This document shows, piece after piece, positions 24,315 through 35,000 of a DNA stretch of 64,000 nt. The position numbers were made by a program, and so were the translations under genes. The notes beneath the pieces were generated by a model, which did not search any database, was not told where the DNA came from, and was given only the letters and a program-made list of their open reading frames with translations. Source of the stretch: Gyrodactylus bullatarudis (taxonomy: Eukaryota > Platyhelminthes > Monogenea > Gyrodactylidea > Gyrodactylidae); contig SSNU01000285.1 in the NCBI GenBank assembly GCA_012064415.1, positions 43,396 through 107,395 of the forward strand, written 5' to 3'. Within the stretch, counting starts at the first letter, position 1. The number at the start of each line of letters is the position of its first letter.

Positions 24315-24871
24315 ATGTTGCGTCCCATATGTGTTTAAACTCAAAGCGTGTTTAAACTCAAACGGGACGTCCCATTTGTGTCAAAAAAAACCAGGGGGTA
24401 GGGGCACATTTTCCTCTCTGTCCCTTTTCGGGTTTACATGTATTTTCTTTTTTTGTTTATTTTTAAGGTTGAAAATAGAGTATACGGTATATGAAGATGT
24501 ATGTTCTTTACAGGTATTCAAGGAATTTCAAACGGGTACAGCATCTTGAGTGCTTGAATTCAAGAGATAAAGAGAAATTCAAAGTTTAATAACATTTTTC
24601 CCTTTAAACTTTATATTTTCATGCAGCCCCTCACTCGAAAGGATATTTAATTCTGCACCGAATAATTTGAGGCTTCTTGTTATGGAGCATAACTTTGTTT
24701 CATTCAAGTTTACTTTATTTAATCTTTTTAAAGATACTTCTAAAACTAAAAATTTCCGTTGTTCATACGAAAAAAATGACTGTTATTACCAGTTTAAAAT
24801 GGGACACAAATGGGACGTCCCGTTTGAGTTTAAACACATATGAGACTTTCGACACAAATAGGACGCAACAT
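24315..24871. mobile_element. Non-autonomous TIR element, 557 bp
   Basis: The left end ATGTTGCGTCC plus a block reading GTGTTTAAACTCAAACGGGA and CGTCCCATTTGTGTC is mirrored at the right end (24796-24871). The left TIR also contains a partial tandem repeat of TGTTTAAACTCAAA. The interior of about 400 bp holds short frames (24331-24549, 24677-24973) that begin inside the TIRs and show no transposase motif. Its structure is that of a MITE-like DNA element. Family unassigned. Confidence 0.75.
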
Positions 24872-27096
24872 TTATACCTAAAGTCAAATTGTGGTGATTT
24901 GGAAATTTTCGGAATCTTTCTGAATCTGAAGAGCCCTACTCAAAATTCAAACTTTTCTTGTAATCTTAAATAGCTATGGGGAAGTTATTAAAATTTTTTT
25001 TTTACCGACTTTTCTGATAAAAGAGTTTCCTACTTGTTTACATAATAAAGGTGATCTCATCATGGTGAAATTCGTGTTTCTATGATGTATGTATTGTACA
25101 ATGTACATGAGGATTTGTTTCAGTGGTTAGCGGAGTCTAAAGATCCAAAATCAATCCACGACCATGCTATTCAAAGAATTATTAGTACTCATCTGTACAT
25201 CAAAGTCAAAATTCGAGCCTAGACACTTCATAGCTAGGAAAGAACACCCCTACATTTATTACATTGAACTGAATGGGGAATAGTTCCTTTGTATTTCGTA
25301 TTTCTTGAAATATATAGATACATCATGTTCTCATGAATTATTTGAATAATCGAGCCTTTATCATATATATTATTCGAAATTACTTAAGCTCTGAGGAAAG
25401 TAATTTTATAAATTATTCATATATCAAAAGAGAGTACATAAAAATTTGTGGCATCTCATGGGTATCATTTTATTTAATTATATACTTGAGATAAATTCAG
25501 ATCACAAGGATCTTTGTAACATGAGATACAATTTTGCATAAATAATTTTATTTCCCTGAAAATACATTTTTGGATTATTTTTTGCTAAGTTAAATGATTG
25601 AATCGAAAGGTGACGTTCAAGTAAGAAATTATAAAAAGGGTATCTTATTCCAGCAAGACATATCACCTAACTCAACTATAGAATGTTTTCAAGATACAAT
25701 GAAATCAATGTAAACGAACCACATTCAAAAAATTTTGGACACGCTACCGCAAAAAAGGTTTATTAGAATGAGAAGATTACAGAAATCTAGTCAAGCCTTG
25801 CAATGATAAACCTGAAAAATATTTTGAGTTGAAGTATCAAAGACACTGTAATATCATTAAAAAGAAAGAAGAAAAACTGAATTGAGACTAGTCATGTTGA
25901 AATGAGTTCCTCCATCATAAAGAAATAACTGTCAATGAAACAAAAAATAGTGAAAGAACATAAAAGATACAAAATAAAAAGGATTTTATTTTGGTATGTA
26001 TATAAATAAAATCAGAATGTAAGAATTAAAGGGATTAAAGGCTACCAAAGTGTTGCAAAGAAGTTGTTTTCTTTTCAACGATAAAATCAAATTGTTAACA
26101 AATAAAATAGGATAGTGAGATGTTTGACGATGAACCGACCAATCAGAGAAGAGTAAAGGTAAAAAAGCACGTTGAAAGGGTGAAGATTTTTGTTCACTCC
26201 TTTAAAATCTAACACCCATAAAACATTCAACCAATAAAACACAAGATAAAAACCTTTTACTCGTGAAAATCTAATAAAATTTTACAGCCTAAGGCTTGTT
26301 TCTTTTGAGAAAATATCTACTCACTGGTTTGTTGGCTCATTAACCATTTTCAAAAATAAATTGATGTAAATAATATTTTTATCAAAGAGATTAAAAGTAC
26401 AAAAATGCTTCTCATAAGAAGATGTCCTTTTATCTCTTTTAATCGAGATCCTTCTAATAATAATACCTGGGAAAACACTTTATTCTTAACATACTCTCCC
26501 TCCCTCTTTCTTCTCCAAACAAAACGAGGCGAGGAAAAGACGGGCGTTTTGCTTGTATTACAAGTGATTGGGAAAATTTTAAAATTAGCCTATATCATTT
26601 GATTCACTTTACGTGAACAGGATGTAATGATATTTTTTTATCTTTATTTCAAATCTGAGTTTTTCTTCTCTCAACCCTTTCGATGCCATAGTTGAACGAA
26701 GAAATTTTCTAAGTTTGATTATCTCACAGAATTAATTAAAATGGGATGATAAAAAACATTCACTATATTACCATTCGTTTTATTAAAAAATTTTCTTTCG
26801 CATAATTTCATCAGGGTTTGATTTATTTTTAAATTTCCATCTACTGGTGAGTAAATTAAAGGAAAATTTAGCCAATGAGATATTGAAGATTTAAGGTAAA
26901 AATGGGGTTGAAACTTGCCTACTTAACTACAAGAATCTTATCATCTCTGAACATTGATAAGTTTAATCATTTCAATAAAAACGGATCATAGATTTTGGAA
27001 TTCTACTCCTTTCTGAAAAAAGCTCAAATATATATTAGAAGCATTTTTATGCCTGGCTAGTAAAAATATAGAATGATAGCAAACCTAAATAGTTTC
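24872..27096. other. Gene-free AT-rich stretch
   Basis: Apart from a tRNA-like fragment at 25112-25240, no gene is supported. The frame at 26405-26602 has an M-start but no recognisable domain or splice-linked neighbour. Confidence 0.45.
25112..25240 (+). pseudogene. Possible tRNA-derived SINE fragment
   Basis: TTTCAGTGGTTAGCGGAGTC resembles a tRNA D-arm/A-box segment, and AAAATTCGAGCCTAGAC about 75 bp downstream resembles a B box. The distance between them exceeds a normal tRNA and no cloverleaf closes, so at most this is a SINE head or a tRNA pseudogene with an insertion. Confidence 0.25.
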
Positions 27097-27740
27097 TTGT
27101 AACTACACCTAATTAATATGAAGATGGGAATTCATGATTTTTACAAAATTATAAATTTTTTCATCAAGAAATCGAATTTGATCAAGATTTATTGGAAACT
27201 AGATCGTAGGTTCCACTTCCAGGATCTGAGGAAAAAAATTGAAAAAAAATCAAATTTTAAGAAAGTTATGGCATATTTCAAATCTAGCAATGGCGCCGAA
27301 TTCCCATTTTTTGACCTTTGAGTTGATAATTTTTGTTGATTTTAAAGTGAGAGAGTGATCAAAAGTTGATTTTTAGGATCACGATCTCTTAAATCACTCT
27401 TGATCACTGAGAGAGTGATCACTGAGAGAGTGATCAAGAGTGATTTAAGAGATCGTGATCCTAAAAATCAACTTTTGATCACTCTCTCACTTTAAAATCA
27501 ACAAAAATTATCAACTCAAAGGTCAAAAAGTGGGAATTCGGCGCCATTGCTAGATTTGAAATATGCCATAACTTTCTTAAAATTTGATTTTTTTTCAATT
27601 TTTTTCCTCAGATCCTGGAAGTGGAACCTACGATCTAGTTTCCAATAAATCTTGATCAAATTCGATTTCTTGATGAAAAAATTTATAATTTTGTAAAAAT
27701 CATGAATTCCCATCTTCATATTAATTAGGTGTAGTTACAA
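27097..27740. mobile_element. Near-perfect 644-bp palindromic fold-back element
   Basis: Two arms of about 322 bp (27097-27418 and 27419-27740) meet with no spacer. Mirror positions sum to 54837 throughout, so the arms are free of indels. Outside a 6-bp central mismatch (GAGAGA against CTCTCA) I see only about one substitution: the same 67-codon frame reads on both strands with one residue changed. Ends are TTGTAACTACACC and its mirror. The identical frame on both strands is a consequence of the palindrome, not two genes. Near-identity implies recent origin or arm-to-arm gene conversion. The superfamily is shared with 120-870 and 22461-23195. Confidence 0.93.
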
Positions 27741-29455
27741 TCAAAAAAGAATCACGAAAAAATGTTTTGAAATCATTGGAGAGAATCGGTTTAAATATAA
27801 ATGTCATATATGACCTATTGTATCGAAAAAGGTTAAATATTATTGTTCGAGTCTAACTGAATTGATCAAACACAGTTTCGTCTTCTGGTTTGTCTTGAAA
27901 TTGACTATCTCAATCCAAAAACGTCTTGAAGAGGCCTTGGAAAAAGGTTGGTTATATTCTGATAAAATCTACTTTTACTAATTTTCATTGAAGATTTCAG
28001 ATTCCATCATGGAACGAAACAATTTTCCTATTAATCAATTTCTTTGTCTAATTTTGACCCTGAAAATCTAATTTTTAACATCCTCTCACCTCGAAATCAG
28101 TTTAAAATCTTGATCAATAAAAAATTATAGCTTATAACTAAAATTTGTTTAGGTTACATCTGAATGTCTAATGGCAAGAACGAGGATATTGATTATTACG
28201 AATAATCTTCTCGTTTAGTGATTTGAGTAGCCTCTAAAACGAACCCCTTGCGGTGAGTTTTCATGTCATCGATAATAAAAAGACCAGCACGATTCAAAGT
28301 GAACTTGGAGAGAAATAACCGCCTTTTTTGTATGGATTAGGTTGAAAATCTGTTTTTCTCCTTATTTCTTGGATCATCCAGAAGATTTTCAAAAGGAAGA
28401 TTTATTTCAAGTTTTTCACTTTAATTTCTCCGTTAATCGAGTAGAAAATAATGAATTTTTCAATAATAAGTTACTCACTATTATTCAATTAATTGATAAT
28501 TTAGAAATAAGGTTTTTATTGCGTAGATGAATCCATAAAAAATATAAAAAACTAATAATAATTGAAAATCAAAGTCTTCAAGATCCACTTAGCCTTCTAT
28601 AGTTTGATCATGTACTTTAGATTTATCCAGTGTATTTTGTGACAATTTCCAGGTCAGAATTATGTATAATTAGATTCTGTAGTTCATATACTGTATGACA
28701 ATTACAAAATTTCCCCACTCCTCTATAATATAGCATATGAATGTACAGATTTGTTTCTTACTCTAGGCCACTCCTCTACATAATAAAAGATTGACAATAG
28801 ACAGTAAAGTAAAGATTCTTTAGTGTAGTGAATAAGAAGAAGTTAACGTAGTAAGGAATATATAAGAAAAACATTGGATAAACTGAAGCCTTCGGAAGTT
28901 GACCTGGAGTGGTTAGGAATATGACAGACTATAGAAGATACATGATTGATTTTTATCGCTTTTGAAATAAGTATTCTTAGCTTCGAGAAATTGATCATTT
29001 GAAAAATTCGGTGTTGATTTGAAATTAGATTTTTTCATGTTTATTTCCTGTTTTGCACTGCATTAGAAAAAAATTTTTAAATATCTTAATTATACTGTTG
29101 GTAGTGAGATCACAAACTTGTGACTGAGTTTTTCATTCATTGAACCGATCAGAGAAAATTAAAATTCAGTGAGCTATTTAAATAAAGCTTAATAACTTTG
29201 TGATTTAATAACTTTTGATTTAGCACCTGATTTGCTCCGGAAACCTAAACATTTCTCCTTGAAATATTTTAATTAAGCTACAGAAGTTTATCCAGAAGTT
29301 TTCGATAATTTTGAACGAAAATTTCACTATTTTTCAAGTTTACTCGCGATTCTAAATGTTTTTCAAACATGATTAGGACTTGAAATACATCCAAAATCAG
29401 CTAATTTTTCCGCTCTTTTGAATGGTACAAATTCATAAAATTCAACTTTTTACAT
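27741..29455. other. Gene-free AT-rich stretch
   Basis: A fragment near 28020-28110 (CTTTGTCTAATTTTGACCCT with CTCTCACCTCGAAATCAG) resembles a diverged fold-back arm. The 62-residue frame at 28342-28530 has no recognised domain. Nothing else is identified. Confidence 0.45.
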
Positions 29456-29686
29456 AATGAATAGTGCAGCACCTATACCTACAAAGGTTAACTAGAAATA
29501 TTTCTTTCTAGGTGCTTAGGTAATATATCCCACAGGAATGTCTTACTTGGAAACGGATTAGCCTATGTCGCTGAATGTTACAGCTTACTAAAATTCAACG
29601 ACACAGGCTAATCCATTTCCAAATAAGACGTTCCTGTGGGATATATTACCTAAGCATCTAGAACGAAATGTATTTTTAGTTAAATT
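29456..29686. mobile_element. Palindromic relative of the hammerhead element
   Basis: The 5' end (GAATAGTGCAGCACCTATAC, 29458-29477) is the inverse complement of the 3' tail of the element at 157-335. The next part (TTCTAGGTGCTTAGGT and ATATCCCACAGGAA) matches that element's 5' half including its A-like box. The sequence then folds back: arms of about 29488-29576 and 29592-29683 around a 15-bp spacer. The hammerhead core and B box are missing. Flanks TTTTTACAT and TTTTTCACAT may be an imperfect target duplication. It could be an inverted dimer formed during replication, or the true palindromic form of a TIR element of which the 157 copy is a derivative. Confidence 0.75.
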
Positions 29687-29930
29687 TTTCACATTTTCCC
29701 AAATTATACCCAAACCTTGTGAGATAGGGAAATTTTTATTTAAAAAAAAATATTTTATTTGATAGTTCTGAAATTCAACTTAATACGACTTTTATTCAGT
29801 TTATTCGATTTTAAAAAATTCAAACTTTTGGAAAACAAATGACCCGGATCTTATTTTTCTTTCGAGACGATTTCCATCTAAGCACTGATTCGGAATCAGG
29901 ATGAAAATTTTACACATGAATTTTAATCGA
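29687..29930. repeat. Dispersed repeat shared with 39590-39670
   Basis: CACATTTTCCCAAATTATAC, CCAAACCTTGTGAGATAGG and GCACTGATTCGGAATCAG recur, diverged, in the same order at 39590-39670 inside a PHKB intron. No coding content. The palindrome at 29456-29686 inserted within this family. Confidence 0.6.
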
Positions 29931-30431
29931 TTAAAGTTCGTTAAAAAAATTTATTTAGACATGGTATAGCTGCGATTAAAAAAACCTAAATTAAAATTTA
30001 CTAGTAAGCTTCTACGAGGGAGTTAGTTATAGATCAAAAAGGTTATCTACAGGACTCCGGGTCAGTCCTCCTGTTTTTATTAATGAGGTAAATTTAAATG
30101 TTTTCGTGATAAATCTTCATTCATGAGACGATTCGATGAGAAGGAAAGATAATAAAATAAGCATTTTATTCTAATCATAAACGGTACAGATTATTACTTT
30201 TCTTCTTATTAAATTATCAGTGTAAAATGTACAATAAATAATAATACAGAGATATCGTTGGATCATTCATCATCTTTGAATAAACGGTGTTCAGTTTGTT
30301 AAATTTTGTCAAGGATTTCAATTGGAATAAAAAATTCTTAAACTGAGAAGAGAATTGTTAATAGCAGAGGGAGATTATTTTAGGTTTTATAGTGACTCAA
30401 GGCACAAATCGTAAATTGTTTTTGCAGTTCA
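29931..30431. other. Downstream flank of PP5
   Basis: AT-rich non-coding DNA containing the 3' end of the PP5 transcript, which is read on the minus strand. Several AATAAA-type signals occur on the minus strand, but none can be chosen with certainty. Confidence 0.5.
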
Positions 30432-31946
30432 TTAATTAAACATTGACATCATAGGCATAAGGGAGTTGACATATTGCATGGGCTTGACAGGAGGATGTGG
30501 GGAACTCTCAAATACAGACAAATTCGGCTCCATTTTTGAAGAATGAGAACCGATGAGCTTGATAAAGGCACCCTTATTTCCCATGGTATCGCAGTAGTTG
30601 GGTGCGGAAAATACTGTCAAGCAATGTTTGTCGTGAGCAAATTCATAACCTTCATCTTTGACTTCATGACTACGAATAATATAGTCCAGTTTATTATTCT
30701 TGCAAAACTCTTTGGTGATGTCTGAACCAAATTGAATGCCAATTCCTCTTTTAGAAGGAATAATTCCTACTCCGTCATGAGGATCAGACCAAAGTAGGTC
30801 GCACATTGTTCCAGAATCTGGTGGTTGCTGGACACGATCAACTTTTTGAATTTCTTTAATGTCAAATTTAGGATCGCTGAATATTCCTCCGTGCATGACA
30901 AGAATTCGCTTGTTTATCAAATGACACAAGGGAAGAAGATTGAAAATGTCTGAGAATATTTCATACATTTCAGAGGAATATTTTTCTTTGACCTCGTTTG
31001 CAAAACCATAGACCTGGTTCATGTTATCTGTTTCATGGTTGCCGCGAGACATGTAAAAATGATTAGGATATAAAAGTTTAAAGCCAAATAATGTAAAGAT
31101 GCACTCTACTGAAAAGGCACCCCGGTCAACAAAGTCTCCATTGAATAGATATGGGTTTTCTTCACTTGGATGACCATTAATTTCAAATATGTGGAACAAA
31201 TCATAGAACTGACCGTGAATATCACCACAGACTGTAAACTTTTCACCATCAGGTATGTCAATGTCCACCATGTTATTTTGATTTTTCATATAATCACGAA
31301 TTTTCAGTAGAATAATCATGACATAGTTTTTGTCAAGGCGTCCCTGGTTCTTGAAAAAGTTTAATAATTCAACCATAAATTCATGTGTGATTTCATAGTC
31401 AACTTCTCCATTATCCTTTTCTATTTTTTTCATGTTAGGACCATTGTATGAACTGGGAATGACAATTTTGTTAATATCGAATGTATCCAAGGCTGATTTT
31501 TTCTCTTCCATTTCGATTGCTTTAGCAAATGCCTTCCATTTGAGCATCTTCTTACATTCATCAGTTTTCGACTTGGCATCCATATCATTTGGAGCAAGCT
31601 TACATACTATGAGAAAGTCAGACATTGCTTCTTTATACTTGCCTAGAGCCATTTGGGCTGTAGCTCGTCGGTAATATGCTTTAATATATTTAGCATCTAG
31701 TTCAATAGCCTTTGATGCATCCTCATAAGCATATCCAAAGAATTCTAGTTTGATTTGAGCGAAAGCTCTATTGGAATAATAAATTGCAGTTGGGTTAATT
31801 TCAATTGCTTTTGTGTACATTTGTATAGCATCTTCGAATTTCTTTTCTAAATTGAAAAATATAAGACTAAATATATTACCCTTGAAAAAGTTGTTTGCTT
31901 GATCCTTAAATCGCTCGGCATCTTCGAGGTTGGGCTGTGAAACCAT
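30432..31946 (-). CDS. PPP5C: Serine/threonine-protein phosphatase 5 (TPR-PPP)
   Basis: PP5 is a PPP-family phosphatase whose N-terminal TPR domain binds Hsp90 and autoinhibits the catalytic domain; it acts on chaperone clients and signalling proteins in cytosol and nucleus. After splicing the product is about 493 residues, close to the usual ~500. TPR repeats occupy roughly the first 150 residues (AIQMYTKAIEINPTAIYYSN, KAYYRRATAQMALGKYKEAM). Catalytic signatures are all present: GDIHGQFYD, GDFVDRG, RGNHETDN, MHGGIF, RSHE and SAPNYCD. I choose ATG at 31946 (MVSQPNLEDAERF); the open frame extends upstream only from a non-ATG codon. A 33-nt GT-AG intron (31847-31879) splits codon 23. It is a multiple of three without a stop, so unspliced DNA reads through with 11 extra residues in TPR1. 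Divergent from PHKB. Confidence 0.95.
   Translation of the reverse strand: MVSQPNLEDAERFKDQANNFFKGNIFSLIFFNLEKKFEDAIQMYTKAIEINPTAIYYSNRAFAQIKLEFFGYAYEDASKAIELDAKYIKAYYRRATAQMALGKYKEAMSDFLIVCKLAPNDMDAKSKTDECKKMLKWKAFAKAIEMEEKKSALDTFDINKIVIPSSYNGPNMKKIEKDNGEVDYEITHEFMVELLNFFKNQGRLDKNYVMIILLKIRDYMKNQNNMVDIDIPDGEKFTVCGDIHGQFYDLFHIFEINGHPSEENPYLFNGDFVDRGAFSVECIFTLFGFKLLYPNHFYMSRGNHETDNMNQVYGFANEVKEKYSSEMYEIFSDIFNLLPLCHLINKRILVMHGGIFSDPKFDIKEIQKVDRVQQPPDSGTMCDLLWSDPHDGVGIIPSKRGIGIQFGSDITKEFCKNNKLDYIIRSHEVKDEGYEFAHDKHCLTVFSAPNYCDTMGNKGAFIKLIGSHSSKMEPNLSVFESSPHPPVKPMQYVNSLMPMMSMFN
31847..31879 (-). other. 33-nt intron in PP5
   Basis: On the minus strand it begins GTAATATATTT and ends CAATTTAG. Removing it restores the conserved TPR junction NNFFKEKKFEDAIQMY; retaining it inserts GNIFSLIFFNL-type sequence that PP5 homologues lack. 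Family alignment therefore supports splicing over an insertion. Confidence 0.8.
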
Positions 31947-32080
31947 CGCTAGTGATAAAATTGAATTTTGAATTAACTTAAACCTGATCAATAGTTATAA
32001 CCAGACACTGTGCTTAAAACAACATTGAGTGGCAATTTGAAATTTCTAAAGTTGATTTTGAAAATCAGATTTTCATTTGA
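31947..32080. promoter_or_regulatory. Bidirectional promoter interval PP5/PHKB
   Basis: Only 134 bp separate the two divergent start codons, so 5' UTRs and core promoters of both genes must lie here or overlap the opposite gene. No clear TATA box or initiator can be assigned; the interval is simply AT-rich. Confidence 0.6.
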
Positions 32081-35000
32081 ATGAAGCTTATTTTTAATGA
32101 AATTGAAGATATTAACTTGCCAAAAAAATTAGAAATTTTTTACGATATAGGTGAGATATAACAGTTGCCCATTTTCCAAGCACTATTTTATAATCTCACA
32201 TATTAAATTCTCATTTTTAATAAAACTCACCTAACTTGTAGTTAAAAAGCAAATTTTGAAGTACCAACATCCATTGACCGGACTCTTTCCTTTATGTACA
32301 AGTCAGCCACTGAAATATCATAGTCACGTACGAACAAATGTCTACTGTGCTACTCTACTCTGGAGTTTGAGACAAGCATTTATGTAACTTTTTATTTAAA
32401 TTTTTAGGGTAATTGATGACGAAGAAGGTAAAGCCTATGAATTAGGTCAAGCCACGGTTAAATGCATGAGGGCTATTCTATTTGCATGGATGAGACAAGC
32501 TGATCGTGTTGAGCTCTTCAAAACAGTACAGAATTTAGATACTTGTCTTCATGTGATAATTAATTATGAAAAAGGTGAATGTATACCAGATTTTGAGTAC
32601 AAACATTTACAAATGGATTGCATTGCACTTTATTGCCTTCAAATGACCCAAATGATAAAGTCTGGTCTTCAAATTATATATTCAAAATCAGAGGTAGCAT
32701 TCATTCAAAACTTGGTATTTTACCTTGAAAGATCCTATAGAATCCCAGACTACGGAATATGGGAACGAGGATCAAAACATAATCGCAATATTACAGAACT
32801 TCATGCTAGCTCTATAGGAATGGCTAAAGCTGCTTTAGATGCCATGTCAGGGTTCAATCTCTATGGCGAAGAAGGAGATCATTCTACTATTTTATTTATC
32901 GATATTGATGCTCAGACTAGGAATCGAATTATTCTTGATAATTTGTTGCCAAGAGAATCTGCTACTAAAGTTAGTCTACCTATATTTCAATTTATTTCAC
33001 TCTGTACCAATCTGTAGTTGATTGGAAAATTATTAATTTTATAGTTGTAATTTGCTTATCGAGCAGTGTAGGTGTTTGTAAAAATTTCCCCTAGTATATT
33101 ATCAAGAATAGATTTAATTAGAATAGTAAACATCTTTTTCTAAAGCCTCTTCTTGATGTCAAGTATCTTCTTCAGTTTGCAAGAGAATTTTTATACCGGG
33201 CGTCTCATTCCAATTGGATTCGTTATAATAAAATTTATTAAAACTAAGGTGAAATTAGGCTTGTGACGAAAAAATTAGGAAGACCTAAATTTTATTTTAA
33301 AACTAAATTGAAAAATGTATAATTATTATCTTTACATTTGAGTAGTTTGTTTTTAATCATTATTTATGAGTATGAATGAATTTTACAGGGTTCAGATTCT
33401 AGTCATTTGATGATCTTAACATGGCCAGCATTCGCAGTGGATGATAATGAAAAATTTCATTCTTCAATGAACAAATTGATGAACAAGTTTAAAGGACGTC
33501 ATGGATTCAAGAGATTCAATCGGGATGGTTACATGACCATTTATGACCATGAGGGCTGTTATGAACCAGGAGAACTTCAGAAGTTCTCCGGCATTGAAAA
33601 TGAATGGCCCATGTTTTTCGCCTACAAAATTATTGGCCATATTTTTCAGAATGAGTTTGAGAAAGCTCTCGAACTTTCTCGCTCAATGGACAAGCTACTT
33701 ATGCAAGATGAAAACGACGAATATCCATGGCTAGTCAAATACTATTATGTTGAGAATGTTGAAGAAGTTGACAGAGAAAGAAATATCCATCATCAAACTC
33801 ATCTGAAAAGGTTGCCTAGCTATCATAAGGATAGCGAAGACAAGTTCCTCTGGGGCCAATCTGTTTATTTGATTGCAAAGCTTTTAAGTTAGTTTTTGAA
33901 ATCTGAAAATTTTTAAATTTAATCATGGTCAGCTTGGATCATGGAGCTGAGAGTCTTGCAGATTTCTCGAATATTTGATGCTGAGATGTTCTCCAAGATA
34001 ATTCTTAATCTGTTATGAGTAGAGCCTCAAAAAATTATATTAAAATTATTTTTTAAGATCTAAAAATTTTGAAAAATAGTATTTTTCGGTTTTAAGGTAT
34101 GATTATATAAATAAGATTTTTATTTGAAAAAGTTAGTAAAATAGTTATGATTATCTGGTACATAAATTGAAATAATAGGAATTATCTGGGAGATCTTTAG
34201 GTTTTTAAAAACATCAAAATTAAGTTGAAATCTGTGTCTTAAGGGATGAAGCGTTGTAAGAAGGATCGTGAAACCTCTAGATGAGCGAAGGTGGTAATTT
34301 CGATTGACAGTATGTGGGATCTTGTGATAGAGTACAGCAGAAAATGCGATTCTTCTCAGCCAGATGGGGTAAAGATCAGCCTTGTCTAAAAGTTGTTTAT
34401 ATGAGTAAGGGCCAAAGCATGAACGGAGGAATTGAAATTGGAGGTTCTCAGTTTTCTTAATTGTTCCGGCAGGGAGGTTGGAGAGGAGGGAGGCTCCATA
34501 GTCCAGATGGGGTAATATGCACTGCTTAAAAAGGAGTAACCGCAGACTGGGGGAGTGCACAAATTTTCTAAGAAAATAGGATTTGATTCTTAGCGTTTTG
34601 AGAATAGAAGTGGCATGAATCGAGGTGTCAAGTTTATTGGAGTAGTTTAGTCCCAAGTCCTGAATTTGAGATACAATCAAGGGAATGAGGTCCGGCGTTA
34701 ATGTAATAGTGGAAGATAGGCAGAGAATTTTCGTTTTAACACGATTCAATGATAAGCCGATTTTAGTCAGGGATGCGTCTAAGTGTCTAAGTTCATCATG
34801 AATAATATCTGTGCCGTGTTTGCATGGACATAGGATTTTTATATCATCGGCATACTTGAAGTAAGTTATGTCAGTGGTAGACGGTGTTATCTGGGAGAAA
34901 ACAAGATTGAAGAGAGTTGGGCCAATGGTCGATCCTTGTGGAACTCCTGAGCTGATCCTGGTATGGGCTGAGCATAAGTTATTGAAAGACACGTATTGGG

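Noticed and set aside
27118..27719. Two near-identical 67-residue ORFs on opposite strands
   Set aside because: They are mirror readings of the same palindrome arms, not a gene pair.
27871..27900. GTTTCGTC on the plus strand as a reverse hammerhead
   Set aside because: No CTGATGA partner or stem II nearby on the minus strand.
30543..31674. Plus-strand frames at 30543-30725 and 31432-31674
   Set aside because: Antisense shadows of the conserved PP5 coding sequence.
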